A DNA stretch of 64,000 nt from Saccharopolyspora ipomoeae (GTDB taxonomy: Bacteria > Actinomycetota > Actinomycetes > Mycobacteriales > Pseudonocardiaceae). The notes below the pieces were generated by a model that saw only the letters and a list, made by a program, of their open reading frames with translations, was not told the DNA's origin and made no database searches. The translations under genes were made by a program, and so were the position numbers. The DNA is taken from contig NZ_JASAOF010000002.1 in the NCBI RefSeq assembly GCF_029952525.1, positions 248,001 to 312,000 on the forward strand. The letters run 5' to 3'. Positions 17,330 through 25,590 of the stretch are shown in pieces (within the stretch, counting starts at the first letter, position 1; each line of letters begins with the position of its first letter).

Positions 17330-18865
17330 TCAGATCTTCGGGGTGAGGCGTTGGCCTGCTCTGCGGCCGAGGAATCGGCCGTCTTCGACGACGGTGCGGC
17401 CTGCCAGGCAGACCCAGGTGACACCGGTCGGCGGCCGCATCGGGTCTTGGTAGTCGCCGACGTCGCGGACGGTCGCGGGGTCGAATGCGACGAGGTCAGC
17501 GACGTGGCCTGGGGCGATGATGCCGCGGTCGGGGATGCGGAAGGTGTCGGCGGTCAGCGAGGTCATGCGGCGGACGGCCTCGGGCAGGTCCAGGACCGCG
17601 CGGTCGCGGGTGTAGCGGGCGAGCACGCGGGGGAACGTTCCGGTCATGCGCGGGTGGGGTCGGCCGCCGTTGCCGGGTGGGAGGCCGTCGGAGCCGATCG
17701 TGGTGTGCGGGTCGCGCAGGGCCGCTTCCAGGTCGTCCTCGTGCATCGAGAAGTGGATCATCGCGACGCGGAGCTCCTCGGTGACCAGGACGTCGATGAG
17801 GGCCTGGACGGGGTCGGTGCTCTGGGCTTCGGCGATCTCGGCGAGGGTGCGGCCCTCGTGGCGGTGGCTGGGGGTGGTGGCGATGAGGATGCGGTTGAAG
17901 TGCGTCGAACCGCCCAGGGCGGCGGTGAGCTCGGCGTGGGCGTTGCGGGCGCTGAGCCTGGCCAGGGTGTGGTCGTCGCCGCCGCTGAGGTAGGTGGTGG
18001 GCAGCACGGAGGCCAGCGTGGTCGAGGAGGCGGTGTAGGGGTAGACGTCCTGGCGGACGTCGTGGCCGTCGGCGCGGGCGAGGTGGAGTCGGTCCAGGGC
18101 GTCCGGGACGGTGCCCCAGTTGCGGGGGTGGGTGGCCTTGAGGTGGGAGAGGTGGGTGCGTCCGGCGACGCGGCCGATGCGCAGGGCTTCATCGACGGCG
18201 TCGAGGAGGTGGTCGCCTTCGTCGCGCATGTGGGTGACGTAGAGGCCGGTGCCGCCGAGGACCTCGGCGAGGGCGGTGAGTTCGTCGGTGGTGGCGAACA
18301 GGGCGGGTGGGTAGATGAGCCCGCTGGAGAGGCCGAACGCGCCGGCGCTCATGGCTTCGTCCAGGAGGGCTTGCATGCGTCGCGCGGAGGGAGCTGCGGC
18401 GCTCATGCCGGTGGCGGCCACGCGGAGGGTTCCGTGTCCGACGAGCGGGCAGTGGTTGGTGACGTGGCCCGCGGTGTCGGTGGTGTGGAGGAGTTCGGCG
18501 AAGGTCTGCCAGGTCACCGGTAGGGGTGGGAAGAGTCGGCCGAGGTGGTGCCGGTGGTCGTCGGCGCGGGCGGGGGTGTGCGGGGCGAGGCTGAAGCCGC
18601 AGTTGCCGACGACTTCGGTGGTGACGCCTTGGAGGATCTTGGTGGTGTCGTGCTCGGTGAGCAGGGGTGCGTTGTCGGCGTGGGAGTGGGCGTCGATGAA
18701 GCCGGGGGCGAGGACGAGTCCGGGGAGGTCGCGGCGCGGGTGGCCGGTGAGGGTCCCGGGTGGTGCGACGGCGGTGATGCGGGTGTCGTCGATGAGGACG
18801 TCGGCGGGGCGGAGGGGTGTTCCGGTGCCGTCGGCGAGGTGGGCTCCGGTGAGCAGCTCGGTCAT
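17330..18865 (-). CDS. N-acyl-D-amino-acid deacylase / D-aminoacylase
   Basis: 511 residues from ATG at 18865 (AGGAAG upstream); an alternative start at 18895 lacks a site. Amidohydrolase fold with metal motif LAPGFIDAHSHAD, VVGNCGFSLAP (the zinc-binding Cys of D-aminoacylases), the H of YVTHMRDEGD, RTHLSHLKATHPRNW and the late Asp in TTIGSDGLPPGNGGRPHPRM. These enzymes hydrolyse N-acyl-D-amino acids to D-amino acids and a fatty or short acid, in the cytoplasm. It stands alone between two small-gene neighbourhoods; recycling of D-amino acids from wall material is possible but not shown. Confidence 0.9.
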   Translation of the reverse strand: MTELLTGAHLADGTGTPLRPADVLIDDTRITAVAPPGTLTGHPRRDLPGLVLAPGFIDAHSHADNAPLLTEHDTTKILQGVTTEVVGNCGFSLAPHTPARADDHRHHLGRLFPPLPVTWQTFAELLHTTDTAGHVTNHCPLVGHGTLRVAATGMSAAAPSARRMQALLDEAMSAGAFGLSSGLIYPPALFATTDELTALAEVLGGTGLYVTHMRDEGDHLLDAVDEALRIGRVAGRTHLSHLKATHPRNWGTVPDALDRLHLARADGHDVRQDVYPYTASSTTLASVLPTTYLSGGDDHTLARLSARNAHAELTAALGGSTHFNRILIATTPSHRHEGRTLAEIAEAQSTDPVQALIDVLVTEELRVAMIHFSMHEDDLEAALRDPHTTIGSDGLPPGNGGRPHPRMTGTFPRVLARYTRDRAVLDLPEAVRRMTSLTADTFRIPDRGIIAPGHVADLVAFDPATVRDVGDYQDPMRPPTGVTWVCLAGRTVVEDGRFLGRRAGQRLTPKI

Positions 18866-18960
18866 GGGTGCGTCTTCCTGGGAGCTCGATCTCATCGGGA
18901 AATGCTGCTGGTGGGTTGGGTGTTGGTGGGGTTGTCGATGTTGTGCGGAAGGGGTGCGTC

Positions 18961-20010
18961 GTGCACGGCGAGTTCAAGGTTGCGGGCGGCAAGTTGGTGG
19001 CGGCGGATGTGGAGGTCGCTGAGGGTCGGTTGTCGCGGGTGCGGATCAGCGGGGATTTCTTCTTGGAGCCGGACGAGGCGTTGGAGGCGATCAACGGGTC
19101 GTTGGTGGGTGCGCCGGTGTCGGCGGAGCCGGAGGAGTGGGCGCGTCGGATCCGGGGTGGGTTGCCGGAGGGTGCGCGGTTGGTGGGGTTCTCGGTGGAG
19201 GCGGTGGTGTCGGCGGTGCGTCGTGCGGTGACGCGGGCGTCGGGGTGGGCTGATCACGAGTGGGAGTTGGTGCGGGAGGGGCCGCGTTCTCCGTTGACGC
19301 ACATGGCGTTGGACGAGGTGCTGGCCGAGGAGGTGGGTCCGGGGCGTCGTGGTCCGACGTTGCGGTTCTGGGAGTGGTCCTCGCCTGCGGTGATCTTGGG
19401 TGGGTTCCAGTCGGTGCGCAACGAGGTGGATCTGGGGGCGGCCGGGCGGCACGGCATCGAGGTGGTGCGGCGGATCACCGGTGGTGGGGCGATGTTCGTG
19501 GAGCCGGGGAACACGGTGACGTATTCGCTGTACGCGCCGCCGTCGTTGGTGGCGGGGCTGTCGGTGGCGGAGTCGTATCCGTTCTTGGACGACTGGGTGT
19601 TGGGTGTGCTGGGGGATTTGGGGCTGAACGTCTGGTATCAGCCGTTGAACGACATCGCGTCGGAGGGCGGGAAGATCGGTGGTGCGGCGCAGAAGCGGAT
19701 GGGTTCGGGGGCGGTGTTGCATCACGTGACGATGTCGTACTCGATCGATGCCGCGAAGTTGGGTGAGGTGTTGCGGGTCGGGCGGGAAAAGTTGTCCGAC
19801 AAGGGGGTGGCGAGCGCGGCGAGGCGGGTGGATCCGCTGGCGCGGCAGACGGGTTTGGCTCGCGAGGTGGTGATCGATCGGTTGATCGCGGGGTTCCGGT
19901 CGCGGTTCGGGTTGGTCGACGGGCCGGTGAGCGCGGTGGAGGAGGCGCGGGCCGGTGAGTTGGTGGCGTCGAAGTTCGCGACGGAGGGGTGGTTGTGGCG
20001 GGTTCCGTGA
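18961..20010 (+). CDS. Lipoate-protein ligase with N-terminal accessory domain
   Basis: 349 residues from GTG at 18961, GGAAGGGG six bases upstream; the frame extends further but without a site. Residues 1-85 (GEFKVAGGKLVAADVEV, RLSRVRISGDFFLEPDEALE) look like the accessory domain that sits at the C-terminus of E. coli LplA. The catalytic BPL/LplA domain follows: LTHMALDEVLAE, FWEWSSPAVILGGFQ, VVRRITGGGAMFVEPG and the lipoyl-AMP lysine region NDIASEGGKIGGAAQKR. It attaches lipoate (or octanoate) to E2/GcvH lysines using ATP. The domain order is swapped relative to LplA. Codon third positions favour G and T more than most neighbours. Confidence 0.88.
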   Translation: MHGEFKVAGGKLVAADVEVAEGRLSRVRISGDFFLEPDEALEAINGSLVGAPVSAEPEEWARRIRGGLPEGARLVGFSVEAVVSAVRRAVTRASGWADHEWELVREGPRSPLTHMALDEVLAEEVGPGRRGPTLRFWEWSSPAVILGGFQSVRNEVDLGAAGRHGIEVVRRITGGGAMFVEPGNTVTYSLYAPPSLVAGLSVAESYPFLDDWVLGVLGDLGLNVWYQPLNDIASEGGKIGGAAQKRMGSGAVLHHVTMSYSIDAAKLGEVLRVGREKLSDKGVASAARRVDPLARQTGLAREVVIDRLIAGFRSRFGLVDGPVSAVEEARAGELVASKFATEGWLWRVP

Positions 20011-20034
20011 TCGGTGTGGCTGTGCCCGTGGTGG

Positions 20035-20256
20035 TCAGGTGATGACGTTGGGGAGGCCGGGGGTGCTGCGTTTGCGGCGGAGCCAGATCTTGCGGCTGCC
20101 GTCGGAGTAGAGCAGGACGCGGGAGAGTTCCCAGCCGGAGTACTCGGCGTGGATGCTGAGCTGGGTGGCGGCGTTGATGCGGGTGATGCCGGGTGGCAGG
20201 CGCAGTGGCCGGTATTCCCAGTCGGGGTCGGTGTCGAGTCCTTCAGCGGTTGTCAC
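20035..20256 (-). CDS. DUF5703 family small protein
   Basis: 73 residues from GTG at 20256, overlapping the stop of the lipoprotein gene by four bases (GTGA), so the two are translationally coupled. The sequence DPDWEYRPLRLPPGITRINA then LSIHAEYSGWELSRVLLYSDG and RKIWLRRKR is the DUF5703 pattern of short actinobacterial proteins with unknown function. No signal or membrane segment. A much longer frame on this strand (to 21186) is a shadow of the lipoprotein gene. Confidence 0.8.
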   Translation of the reverse strand: MTTAEGLDTDPDWEYRPLRLPPGITRINAATQLSIHAEYSGWELSRVLLYSDGSRKIWLRRKRSTPGLPNVIT

Positions 20257-21233
20257 GGCTTCACCACCTGGTATCCGGCGCCGTTGGCGGAGGCGATGTA
20301 GAGGGTGTGGGTGTGGGGGTCGAGGGTGACCGAGTTGGGTTGGGTGATGGTGGGGATGCGGTGGGTTTCGCGGGGTTCGCCGCCTGCGATGTCGTAGCCG
20401 ACGAGTTCGTTGGTGGCGGTGAGGGTGATCCAGGCGGTGTCGGTGGTGGGGTCGTAGGCGAGGCCGTAGGGGGCGCCGGGGACGGGGTAGCGCTGTTTGA
20501 GGACGAGGGGGTTGGTGCTGAAGGCGAGGAGGGATTGGCCGCGGGTGTCGATGGTGAGCAGGCGGCCGTAGCGGTCGGTGGTGGCGTTGGTGGCGCCTTG
20601 TCCGGCTCGGAGTCCTGCGCCCTTCTCGCCGGTGTCGGGGTTGATGGGGGTGATGGCGGTGGTGAGGGTGTCGAGGAGGTGGAGCTGGCCGGACTGGGTG
20701 AGGAGTTGGGCGGGGCCTTCGAACTTCTCGGTGGTGGTGCCGGGTGTGCCGTCGGTGAGGATGGTGACGGTGGCGGTGTCGCGGAGGGCGACGGCGGTGC
20801 GGTGGGGGTCGAGGTCGAGGGCGTCGACGGGTGCGCCGGGCACGGGGGTGGGGTGTGCGGTGGTGGTGCGCAGGTCGATGCGGGTGATCTGGTCGGCGTC
20901 GGGGAGTGCGGCGAGGACCTGGCCGGCTTGGGCGCGGAGGCGGGCGGGTGCGGCGGGCAGGTCGAGGGTGCGTTGGGCGCCGGTGGTGGTGTCGATGAGG
21001 TGGAGCCTGGTGCCTGCGGCGAGCACGAGGGTGCGGGTGTCGGGGTCGTAGGCGGTGTGCTGGGTGGGTGGTGCGGGGTGCACGGTGCCTGCGGGTGGGG
21101 TGCTCGCGGGGGGTGCTGTGGCGGGTGTGGCGGCGGTGAGGTTGTCGGTGACCTGGAGGGGGTCGGTGTTGTCGTCCATGCCGCACCCGGTGAGCAGGGT
21201 GAGGGTGAGGCAGGTGATGACCAGACGACGCAA
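20253..21233 (-). CDS. Lipoprotein with beta-propeller-like repeats
   Basis: 326 residues from TTG at 21233, chosen because AGGAGGG lies eight bases upstream and the N-terminus then becomes a compact lipoprotein signal: LRRLVITCLTLTLLTGCG, with Cys17 in the lipobox LTGC. After a Pro/Thr linker, repeats such as AYDPDTRTLVLAAGTRLHLI, ALDLDPHRTAVALRDTATV and VTLDPHTHTLYIASANG resemble seven-bladed YncE/SMP-30-type propellers. It should sit outside the membrane, held by lipid. Partner of the coupled DUF5703 protein; the function of the pair is unknown. Confidence 0.8.
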   Translation of the reverse strand: MRRLVITCLTLTLLTGCGMDDNTDPLQVTDNLTAATPATAPPASTPPAGTVHPAPPTQHTAYDPDTRTLVLAAGTRLHLIDTTTGAQRTLDLPAAPARLRAQAGQVLAALPDADQITRIDLRTTTAHPTPVPGAPVDALDLDPHRTAVALRDTATVTILTDGTPGTTTEKFEGPAQLLTQSGQLHLLDTLTTAITPINPDTGEKGAGLRAGQGATNATTDRYGRLLTIDTRGQSLLAFSTNPLVLKQRYPVPGAPYGLAYDPTTDTAWITLTATNELVGYDIAGGEPRETHRIPTITQPNSVTLDPHTHTLYIASANGAGYQVVKP

Positions 21234-21386
21234 GCGAGGCCCTCCTGTGGTTGACCTGCGGTGTTTCCGCTGGGTGGTGGGTGTGTCCTCCAATATCCCT
21301 GATCGGGTTAGGGGTGGTGGTGTGGGGGTGGATCCTTCAGCGTGGCATTTCGCGCGGGTGGCGGGAAGTGCTGCTGGTTTTCGGGG

Positions 21387-22358
21387 TTATTGGGTTTCGG
21401 GGTAGCCGTGCTGGGGTGCGCTGATGTCGTCGAGGGCGGCGCGGATGGCTGGGGGGAGGGTGAGTTCTTCGGAGCCGAGTGCGGTTTTGAGTTGGGCGGT
21501 GGTGCGGGCGCCGAGGACGGGGGCGGTGACGCCGGGGCGGTCGCGGACCCAGGCGAGGGCGACTTGGGCGGGGGTGGTGGTGAGTCCTTCGGCGGCGGTG
21601 AGCAGTGCTTGGACGATGCGGGCGGCGCGTTCGGTGCGGTGGTGTTCGACGTAGCCGGAGAGGTGGGTGGTGGCGCCGCGGGAGTCGGGTGGGGTGGTGT
21701 TGCGGTATTTGCCGGTGAGGACGCCGCGGCCGAGGGGTGCCCAGGCGAGGATGCCGAGTCCGTGGTGTGCGGCGGCGGGGATGACTTCGCGTTCGATGCC
21801 TCGTTCGAGCAGGGAGTACTCGGTTTGGGTGGAGATGAGGGGTGTGCGGGTGGGGTGGTGGTGCTGGTGCGCGGCGGCGGTGGCGGTTTGCCAGCCGGTG
21901 TAGTTGGCGATGCCGGTGTAGCGGACGCGGCCGGTGGTGACGGCGGTGTCGAGGGCGGCGAGGGTTTCGTCGAGGGGGACGTGGGGGTCCCAGTTCTGGA
22001 GTTGCCAGAGGTCGATGTGGTCGGTGCCCAGGCGGCGGAGTGAGTCGTCGAGGGCGGCGAGGAGGGCGCCGCGGGAGGCGCCGCCGCCGAAGGGGCCGGG
22101 TTTGCGGCGGGCGGCGGCTTTGGTGGCGAGGATGATCTCGTCGCGGGGGATGTGGTGGGTGAGCAGGTGGCCGAGGAGTTCTTCGGCGTGGCCGCGTTGG
22201 TAGACGTCGGCGGTGTCGATGAGGGTGCCGCCTGCGTCGTGGAAGGTGGTCAGCTGGTCGGCTGCTTCGTCGGCGTCGACGTCGAGGCCCCAGGTCATGG
22301 TGCCGAGGGCGAGTCGGGAGACGCGCAGGCCGCTGTTGCCGAGTTGTCGCTGTTCCAC
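21387..22358 (-). CDS. Aldo/keto reductase
   Basis: 323 residues from GTG at 22358. TIM-barrel AKR pattern: EQRQLGNSGLRVSRLALGTM, LIDTADVYQRGHAEELLG (catalytic Asp and Tyr), IILATKAAAR (catalytic Lys), DHIDLWQLQNWDP, TEYSLLERGIEREVIPAA, LAWAPLGRGVLTGKY and the NADPH-contact GARTTAQLKTALG. The usual catalytic His after the fourth strand is Asn here, a variation seen in some AKR groups. It reduces aldehydes or ketones with NADPH; substrate unknown. It stands alone and no strong ribosome site is visible, so the start is not certain. Confidence 0.88.
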   Translation of the reverse strand: MEQRQLGNSGLRVSRLALGTMTWGLDVDADEAADQLTTFHDAGGTLIDTADVYQRGHAEELLGHLLTHHIPRDEIILATKAAARRKPGPFGGGASRGALLAALDDSLRRLGTDHIDLWQLQNWDPHVPLDETLAALDTAVTTGRVRYTGIANYTGWQTATAAAHQHHHPTRTPLISTQTEYSLLERGIEREVIPAAAHHGLGILAWAPLGRGVLTGKYRNTTPPDSRGATTHLSGYVEHHRTERAARIVQALLTAAEGLTTTPAQVALAWVRDRPGVTAPVLGARTTAQLKTALGSEELTLPPAIRAALDDISAPQHGYPETQ

Positions 22359-22620
22359 GGTGTTGGAGGGTAGGGGGTGTGGTGGGTGTGGCTGGTGATG
22401 TGGTGTCGGCGGGTCCGGTGTGGCGTGGTGTGGATCACACCGTGGCGGTATGTCGGCCTCGTGTGCGCGGTGCGTGATCGTGTGGCGGCTGACCTGCCCT
22501 GATGGGGTGATCAAGGGTGGCGGAGGTTGACAGGGGGCGATGCTGCAAGATTCGAGGACCGGGCCGGAAGTTCCGTAAGAGGGCCCGGGTTCCCCCTGTC
22601 GATCGTGTGGAGTGGGTTTC

Positions 22621-23451
22621 GTGTCGTGGTTGCAGGCCATGGTTCTGGCCGTGGTCCAGGGACTCACCGAGTTCCTGCCGATTTCCTCGTCCGGGCATCT
22701 GTCGATCGTGTCGAAGTTGTTCTTCGGCGATGACGCGGGTGCCTCGTTCACCGCGGTGACGCAGATCGGTACCGAACTGGCGGTGGTGATCTACTTCATC
22801 GGCGACATCGTCCGGTTGATCGCCGTGTGGTTCCGCGGTCTGTTCAACGCCGAGGTGCGTTCCACCCAGGACTACAAGCTGGCCTGGTACGTGATCGTGG
22901 GCAGCCTGCCGATCGGACTCCTGGGCTTCTTCTTCCAGGACTACATCCGCTCGACGCTGCGCAGCCTCTGGATCACCGGCGCCACGCTGGTGATCTTCGG
23001 TGTGCTGATGGGGCTGGCCGAGCGGTACGGCAAGCAGCTGCGCGAGCAGGCTCGGCTGCGGCTGAGCGACGGTGTGCTGATGGGTTTCGCGCAGGCGATG
23101 GCGCTGATCCCGGGTGTGTCCCGTTCCGGCGGGACGATCACCGCGGGTCTGGCGCTGGGCCTGACGCGGGCGACGGCGGTGCGGTTCTCGTTCCTGCTGG
23201 CGATCCCGGCGGTGTTCGCCGCCGGGTTGTCGGAGATCCCGCACGTGTTCGAGCCCAGCCCGTACGGGCTGCAGCCGTCGGCGGCGCAGATGATCGTGGC
23301 CACCATCGTGGCCGGCGTGATCGGCTACGCGGTGATCGCGTGGCTGCTGCGGTTCGTGGAGCGCCACAGCGTCTACCTGTTCGTCTGGTACCGGATCGTG
23401 CTGGGCGGGCTGGTGTTCGCGCTGCTGGGCTTCGGCGTCATCCAGCCGTGA
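22621..23451 (+). CDS. uppP: Undecaprenyl-diphosphate phosphatase UppP (BacA)
   Basis: 276 residues from GTG at 22621 with GGAG eight bases upstream; this gives the usual family length. The two conserved motifs are intact: [15 protein letters not shown] near the N-terminus and [14 protein letters not shown] in the second half, with the catalytic Glu, Ser, His and Arg. Eight hydrophobic segments. It dephosphorylates undecaprenyl diphosphate to recycle the carrier lipid for peptidoglycan and also gives bacitracin tolerance. A textbook terminator follows. Confidence 0.95.
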   Translation: MSWLQAMVLAVVQGLTEFLPISSSGHLSIVSKLFFGDDAGASFTAVTQIGTELAVVIYFIGDIVRLIAVWFRGLFNAEVRSTQDYKLAWYVIVGSLPIGLLGFFFQDYIRSTLRSLWITGATLVIFGVLMGLAERYGKQLREQARLRLSDGVLMGFAQAMALIPGVSRSGGTITAGLALGLTRATAVRFSFLLAIPAVFAAGLSEIPHVFEPSPYGLQPSAAQMIVATIVAGVIGYAVIAWLLRFVERHSVYLFVWYRIVLGGLVFALLGFGVIQP

Positions 23452-23499
23452 GGCGGTGGATCGCCCGGCCGCGAGGCGTTTTGATCGCGAGGTGAACAT

Positions 23500-23542
23500 A
23501 AAAACGTCGGGGCGGTCCTGTCGGGACCGCCCCGACGTTTTT
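23500..23542 (+). terminator. Rho-independent terminator after uppP
   Basis: AAAAACGTCGGGGCGGTCC pairs over its full 19 bases with GGACCGCCCCGACGTTTTT around a five-base loop (TGTCG), giving a U-run on either strand. It is the most classical terminator in the window. Confidence 0.92.
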
Positions 23543-23600
23543 GCGCCGTGCCGGGCCCCTCGCGCCCGTTCGGTGGTCGCGGCGCCTACCCTCGGCGGAC

Positions 23601-24281
23601 GTGGCGACTCTCATCCTCGTTCGGCATGCGCGTTCCTCGGCCAACGGTTCCGGTGTTCTGGCCGGGCGCGCTCCCGGTGTCGGTCTCGACGAGACCGGTC
23701 GCGGCCAGGCCGCGACACTGCCCTCCCGCCTGGAAGGCGTGCCGCTGAAGCGGGTGGTGGTCTCGCCGCTGCAGCGCTGCCAGGAGACGGTGGCCGGGCT
23801 GGCTGCCGGGCGCGAGCTGGAGCCGGTGGTCGAGCAGCGGCTCTCCGAGGTCGACTACGGCGACTGGACCGGCCAGAAGATCAAGGACCTCACCGGTGAG
23901 GAGCTGTGGAAGGTCGTGCAGCAGCACCCCTCAGCCGCGGTGTTCCCCGGTGGTGAGGGGCTGGCCGAGGTGCAGGCGCGCGCGGTGGCCGCGGTGCGCG
24001 AGCACGACCGCCAGGTCGCCGACAACGAGGTGTGGTTGCTGTGCAGCCACGGGGACGTGATCAAGTCGGTGCTGGCCGACGCGCTGGGGCTGCACCTGGA
24101 TTCCTTCCAGCGCATCGTCGTCGACCCCTGTTCGGTGAGCGTGGTCCGCTACACCGAGACCCGGCCTTTCGTGCTCAAGGTCAACGACACCGGCAGCGAC
24201 GTCTCCGGTCTGCTGCCGCCCGCCGAGCCCGAGCAGTCGAGCTCGGATGCGGTGGTGGGCGGCAGCACCGGCAAGGCCTGA
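23601..24281 (+). CDS. Histidine phosphatase family protein (phosphoglycerate mutase-like)
   Basis: 226 residues from GTG at 23601. It begins VATLILVRHARSSANGSG with the phospho-accepting His in the RHA motif (RHG in most members) and has the second His in LCSHGDVIKSVLADALG. It fits the MSMEG_4193-type putative phosphomutase group of actinobacteria, whose substrate is unknown. The last 35 residues are polar and rich in Ser and Glu. It is encoded on the same strand as uppP, after the terminator, and is convergent with the following gene. Confidence 0.88.
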   Translation: MATLILVRHARSSANGSGVLAGRAPGVGLDETGRGQAATLPSRLEGVPLKRVVVSPLQRCQETVAGLAAGRELEPVVEQRLSEVDYGDWTGQKIKDLTGEELWKVVQQHPSAAVFPGGEGLAEVQARAVAAVREHDRQVADNEVWLLCSHGDVIKSVLADALGLHLDSFQRIVVDPCSVSVVRYTETRPFVLKVNDTGSDVSGLLPPAEPEQSSSDAVVGGSTGKA

Positions 24282-24323
24282 TCGCCGCAACCCGGACACA
24301 GCGGTCTGTCGGGACACGGGCGT

Positions 24324-24932
24324 CTAGTCGAGGATCTCCACGACGTGGCAGCGGCGTCCGGCGGGCAGGTGTCGCCGGTGGCCGCTGGTGAAGCCCACGG
24401 TGATGCGCTCGGTGTCGTCGCGGGTGATGGTCTCGACGATGCCGACCGGTCCGATCGCGCCGTGCAGGCGCACCGGGGTGCCCGGGCGCAGACGTCGGGC
24501 GGGCACGCGCCGCAGGTTGGTGGCCCGCGAGGCCGGGCGCAGGCGGCGGATCCACAGCCACCACCCGGCCAGGCCCAGCACCGCGAGCACCAGCGGCAGC
24601 CACGTCCACACCCACGTCAGGGCCAGGCCCGCGGCCAAGCCGCTCAGCGCGGCCCACAGGCCCGAGGAGATCGCCAGGGGACCGATCTGCAGCCAGCCGG
24701 TGGTGCGGATCGTGCCGTCGGCCAGGGTGCCTCGTGGCGGGGTGGGTGGGGCTTCGTCGGGGAAGTCGAGGTCTTCGCCGACACCGCGGCGCTGGGAGTG
24801 CTCCGGGGTGATCTTGACGAGGGTCTCGTGTCCGTGCAGGGCCTCGTCGCGGATCGGCGTGAGCTCGCCGCGCACGAGGGTTTCGCGGTCGGCCAGCGGG
24901 ATGTCGTGGCGCTGGTGCTCGGGGTTCACCAT
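24324..24932 (-). CDS. Membrane protein with C-terminal beta-barrel-like domain
   Basis: 202 residues from ATG at 24932, with GGAGGT seven bases upstream, overlapping the stop of the preceding gene by seven bases. A polar N-terminal part (about 1-75) is followed by two membrane helices (PLAISSGLWAALSGLAAG and TWLPLVLAVLGLAGWWLW) and a C-terminal segment RPGTPVRLHGAIGPVGIVET to RRCHVVEILD that looks like a small beta-barrel (NfeD/OB-like). I do not recognise a named family. It is coupled to the exported Thr/Pro-rich protein before it, so both probably act at the envelope. Confidence 0.7.
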   Translation of the reverse strand: MVNPEHQRHDIPLADRETLVRGELTPIRDEALHGHETLVKITPEHSQRRGVGEDLDFPDEAPPTPPRGTLADGTIRTTGWLQIGPLAISSGLWAALSGLAAGLALTWVWTWLPLVLAVLGLAGWWLWIRRLRPASRATNLRRVPARRLRPGTPVRLHGAIGPVGIVETITRDDTERITVGFTSGHRRHLPAGRRCHVVEILD

Positions 24933-25414
24933 TCCTGCCACCTCCAGGCTCCGTCGGTGTAGTCGCAGACGTAGCGGTCGCCGTCCTCGCCGCGCGCCAC
25001 GTCGCCGGGTTCGTCGCACGGCTGGCCGGCGGCGACCTCGGGCGGGCGTTGCGCGCCGGGGTGGCTGGTCGTGGTCGGTGACGTCGTGGTTTCCGGCGGC
25101 GGAGGGGGTGGCGGCGTGGTGGACGTGCTCGTGCGGGTGCTGGTGCGCGTGGTCGTGGTGGTCGAGGTCGGTGACGGGCTGGTGGTGGGTTCGGCCGCGG
25201 TGGTCTCCGGCGGTGGGGGCGGGGGTGTGGTCGTCGGGGCGAGGTGGACGACCTGCGGTGCCGGTGGGCCCGCCTGGGGCTGGTCGGGGGTGGCGGGCAG
25301 GTTGGCGACCACACCCGCTCCGGTGGCCGTGATCAGGGCAAGGGCGGGCAGCAGTCGGACCGCCAGGGGGCTTTTCCACCACAAGCGGAGCGGGGCCGGG
25401 GGTTGGGCGGGCAC
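24926..25414 (-). CDS. Membrane-anchored Thr/Pro-rich protein
   Basis: 162 residues if started at GTG 25414 (AAGGAGA upstream, somewhat distant); a GTG at 25450 would add 12 residues. One N-terminal membrane helix (LLPALALITATGAGVVANL), then a long extracellular linker made of TTT, PPPPP and TSTRTST runs (about 45-115), and a C-terminal globular part with two Cys (QPCDEPGDV... DRYVCDYTDGAWRWQEW). The linker is typical of wall-spanning proteins; the Cys pair may form a disulfide outside the cell. Function unknown. It is the first gene of a two-gene unit. Confidence 0.72.
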   Translation of the reverse strand: MPAQPPAPLRLWWKSPLAVRLLPALALITATGAGVVANLPATPDQPQAGPPAPQVVHLAPTTTPPPPPPETTAAEPTTSPSPTSTTTTTRTSTRTSTSTTPPPPPPPETTTSPTTTSHPGAQRPPEVAAGQPCDEPGDVARGEDGDRYVCDYTDGAWRWQEW

Positions 25415-25590
25415 GTCTCGGGGGTCTCCTTCAAGCGGGGTCCCGCGCACCCTAGCCGAAATCTGTGAAACACGTCTCCGATCTTGGACGCGAAAACCGT
25501 TGCCATGACGCAGAAGACACCTACCGGCACGTACCGTGACCCTCCACTGTGGTGTGTGGGGTGTCGGTGGCGGGGTGCATCATCGACACC

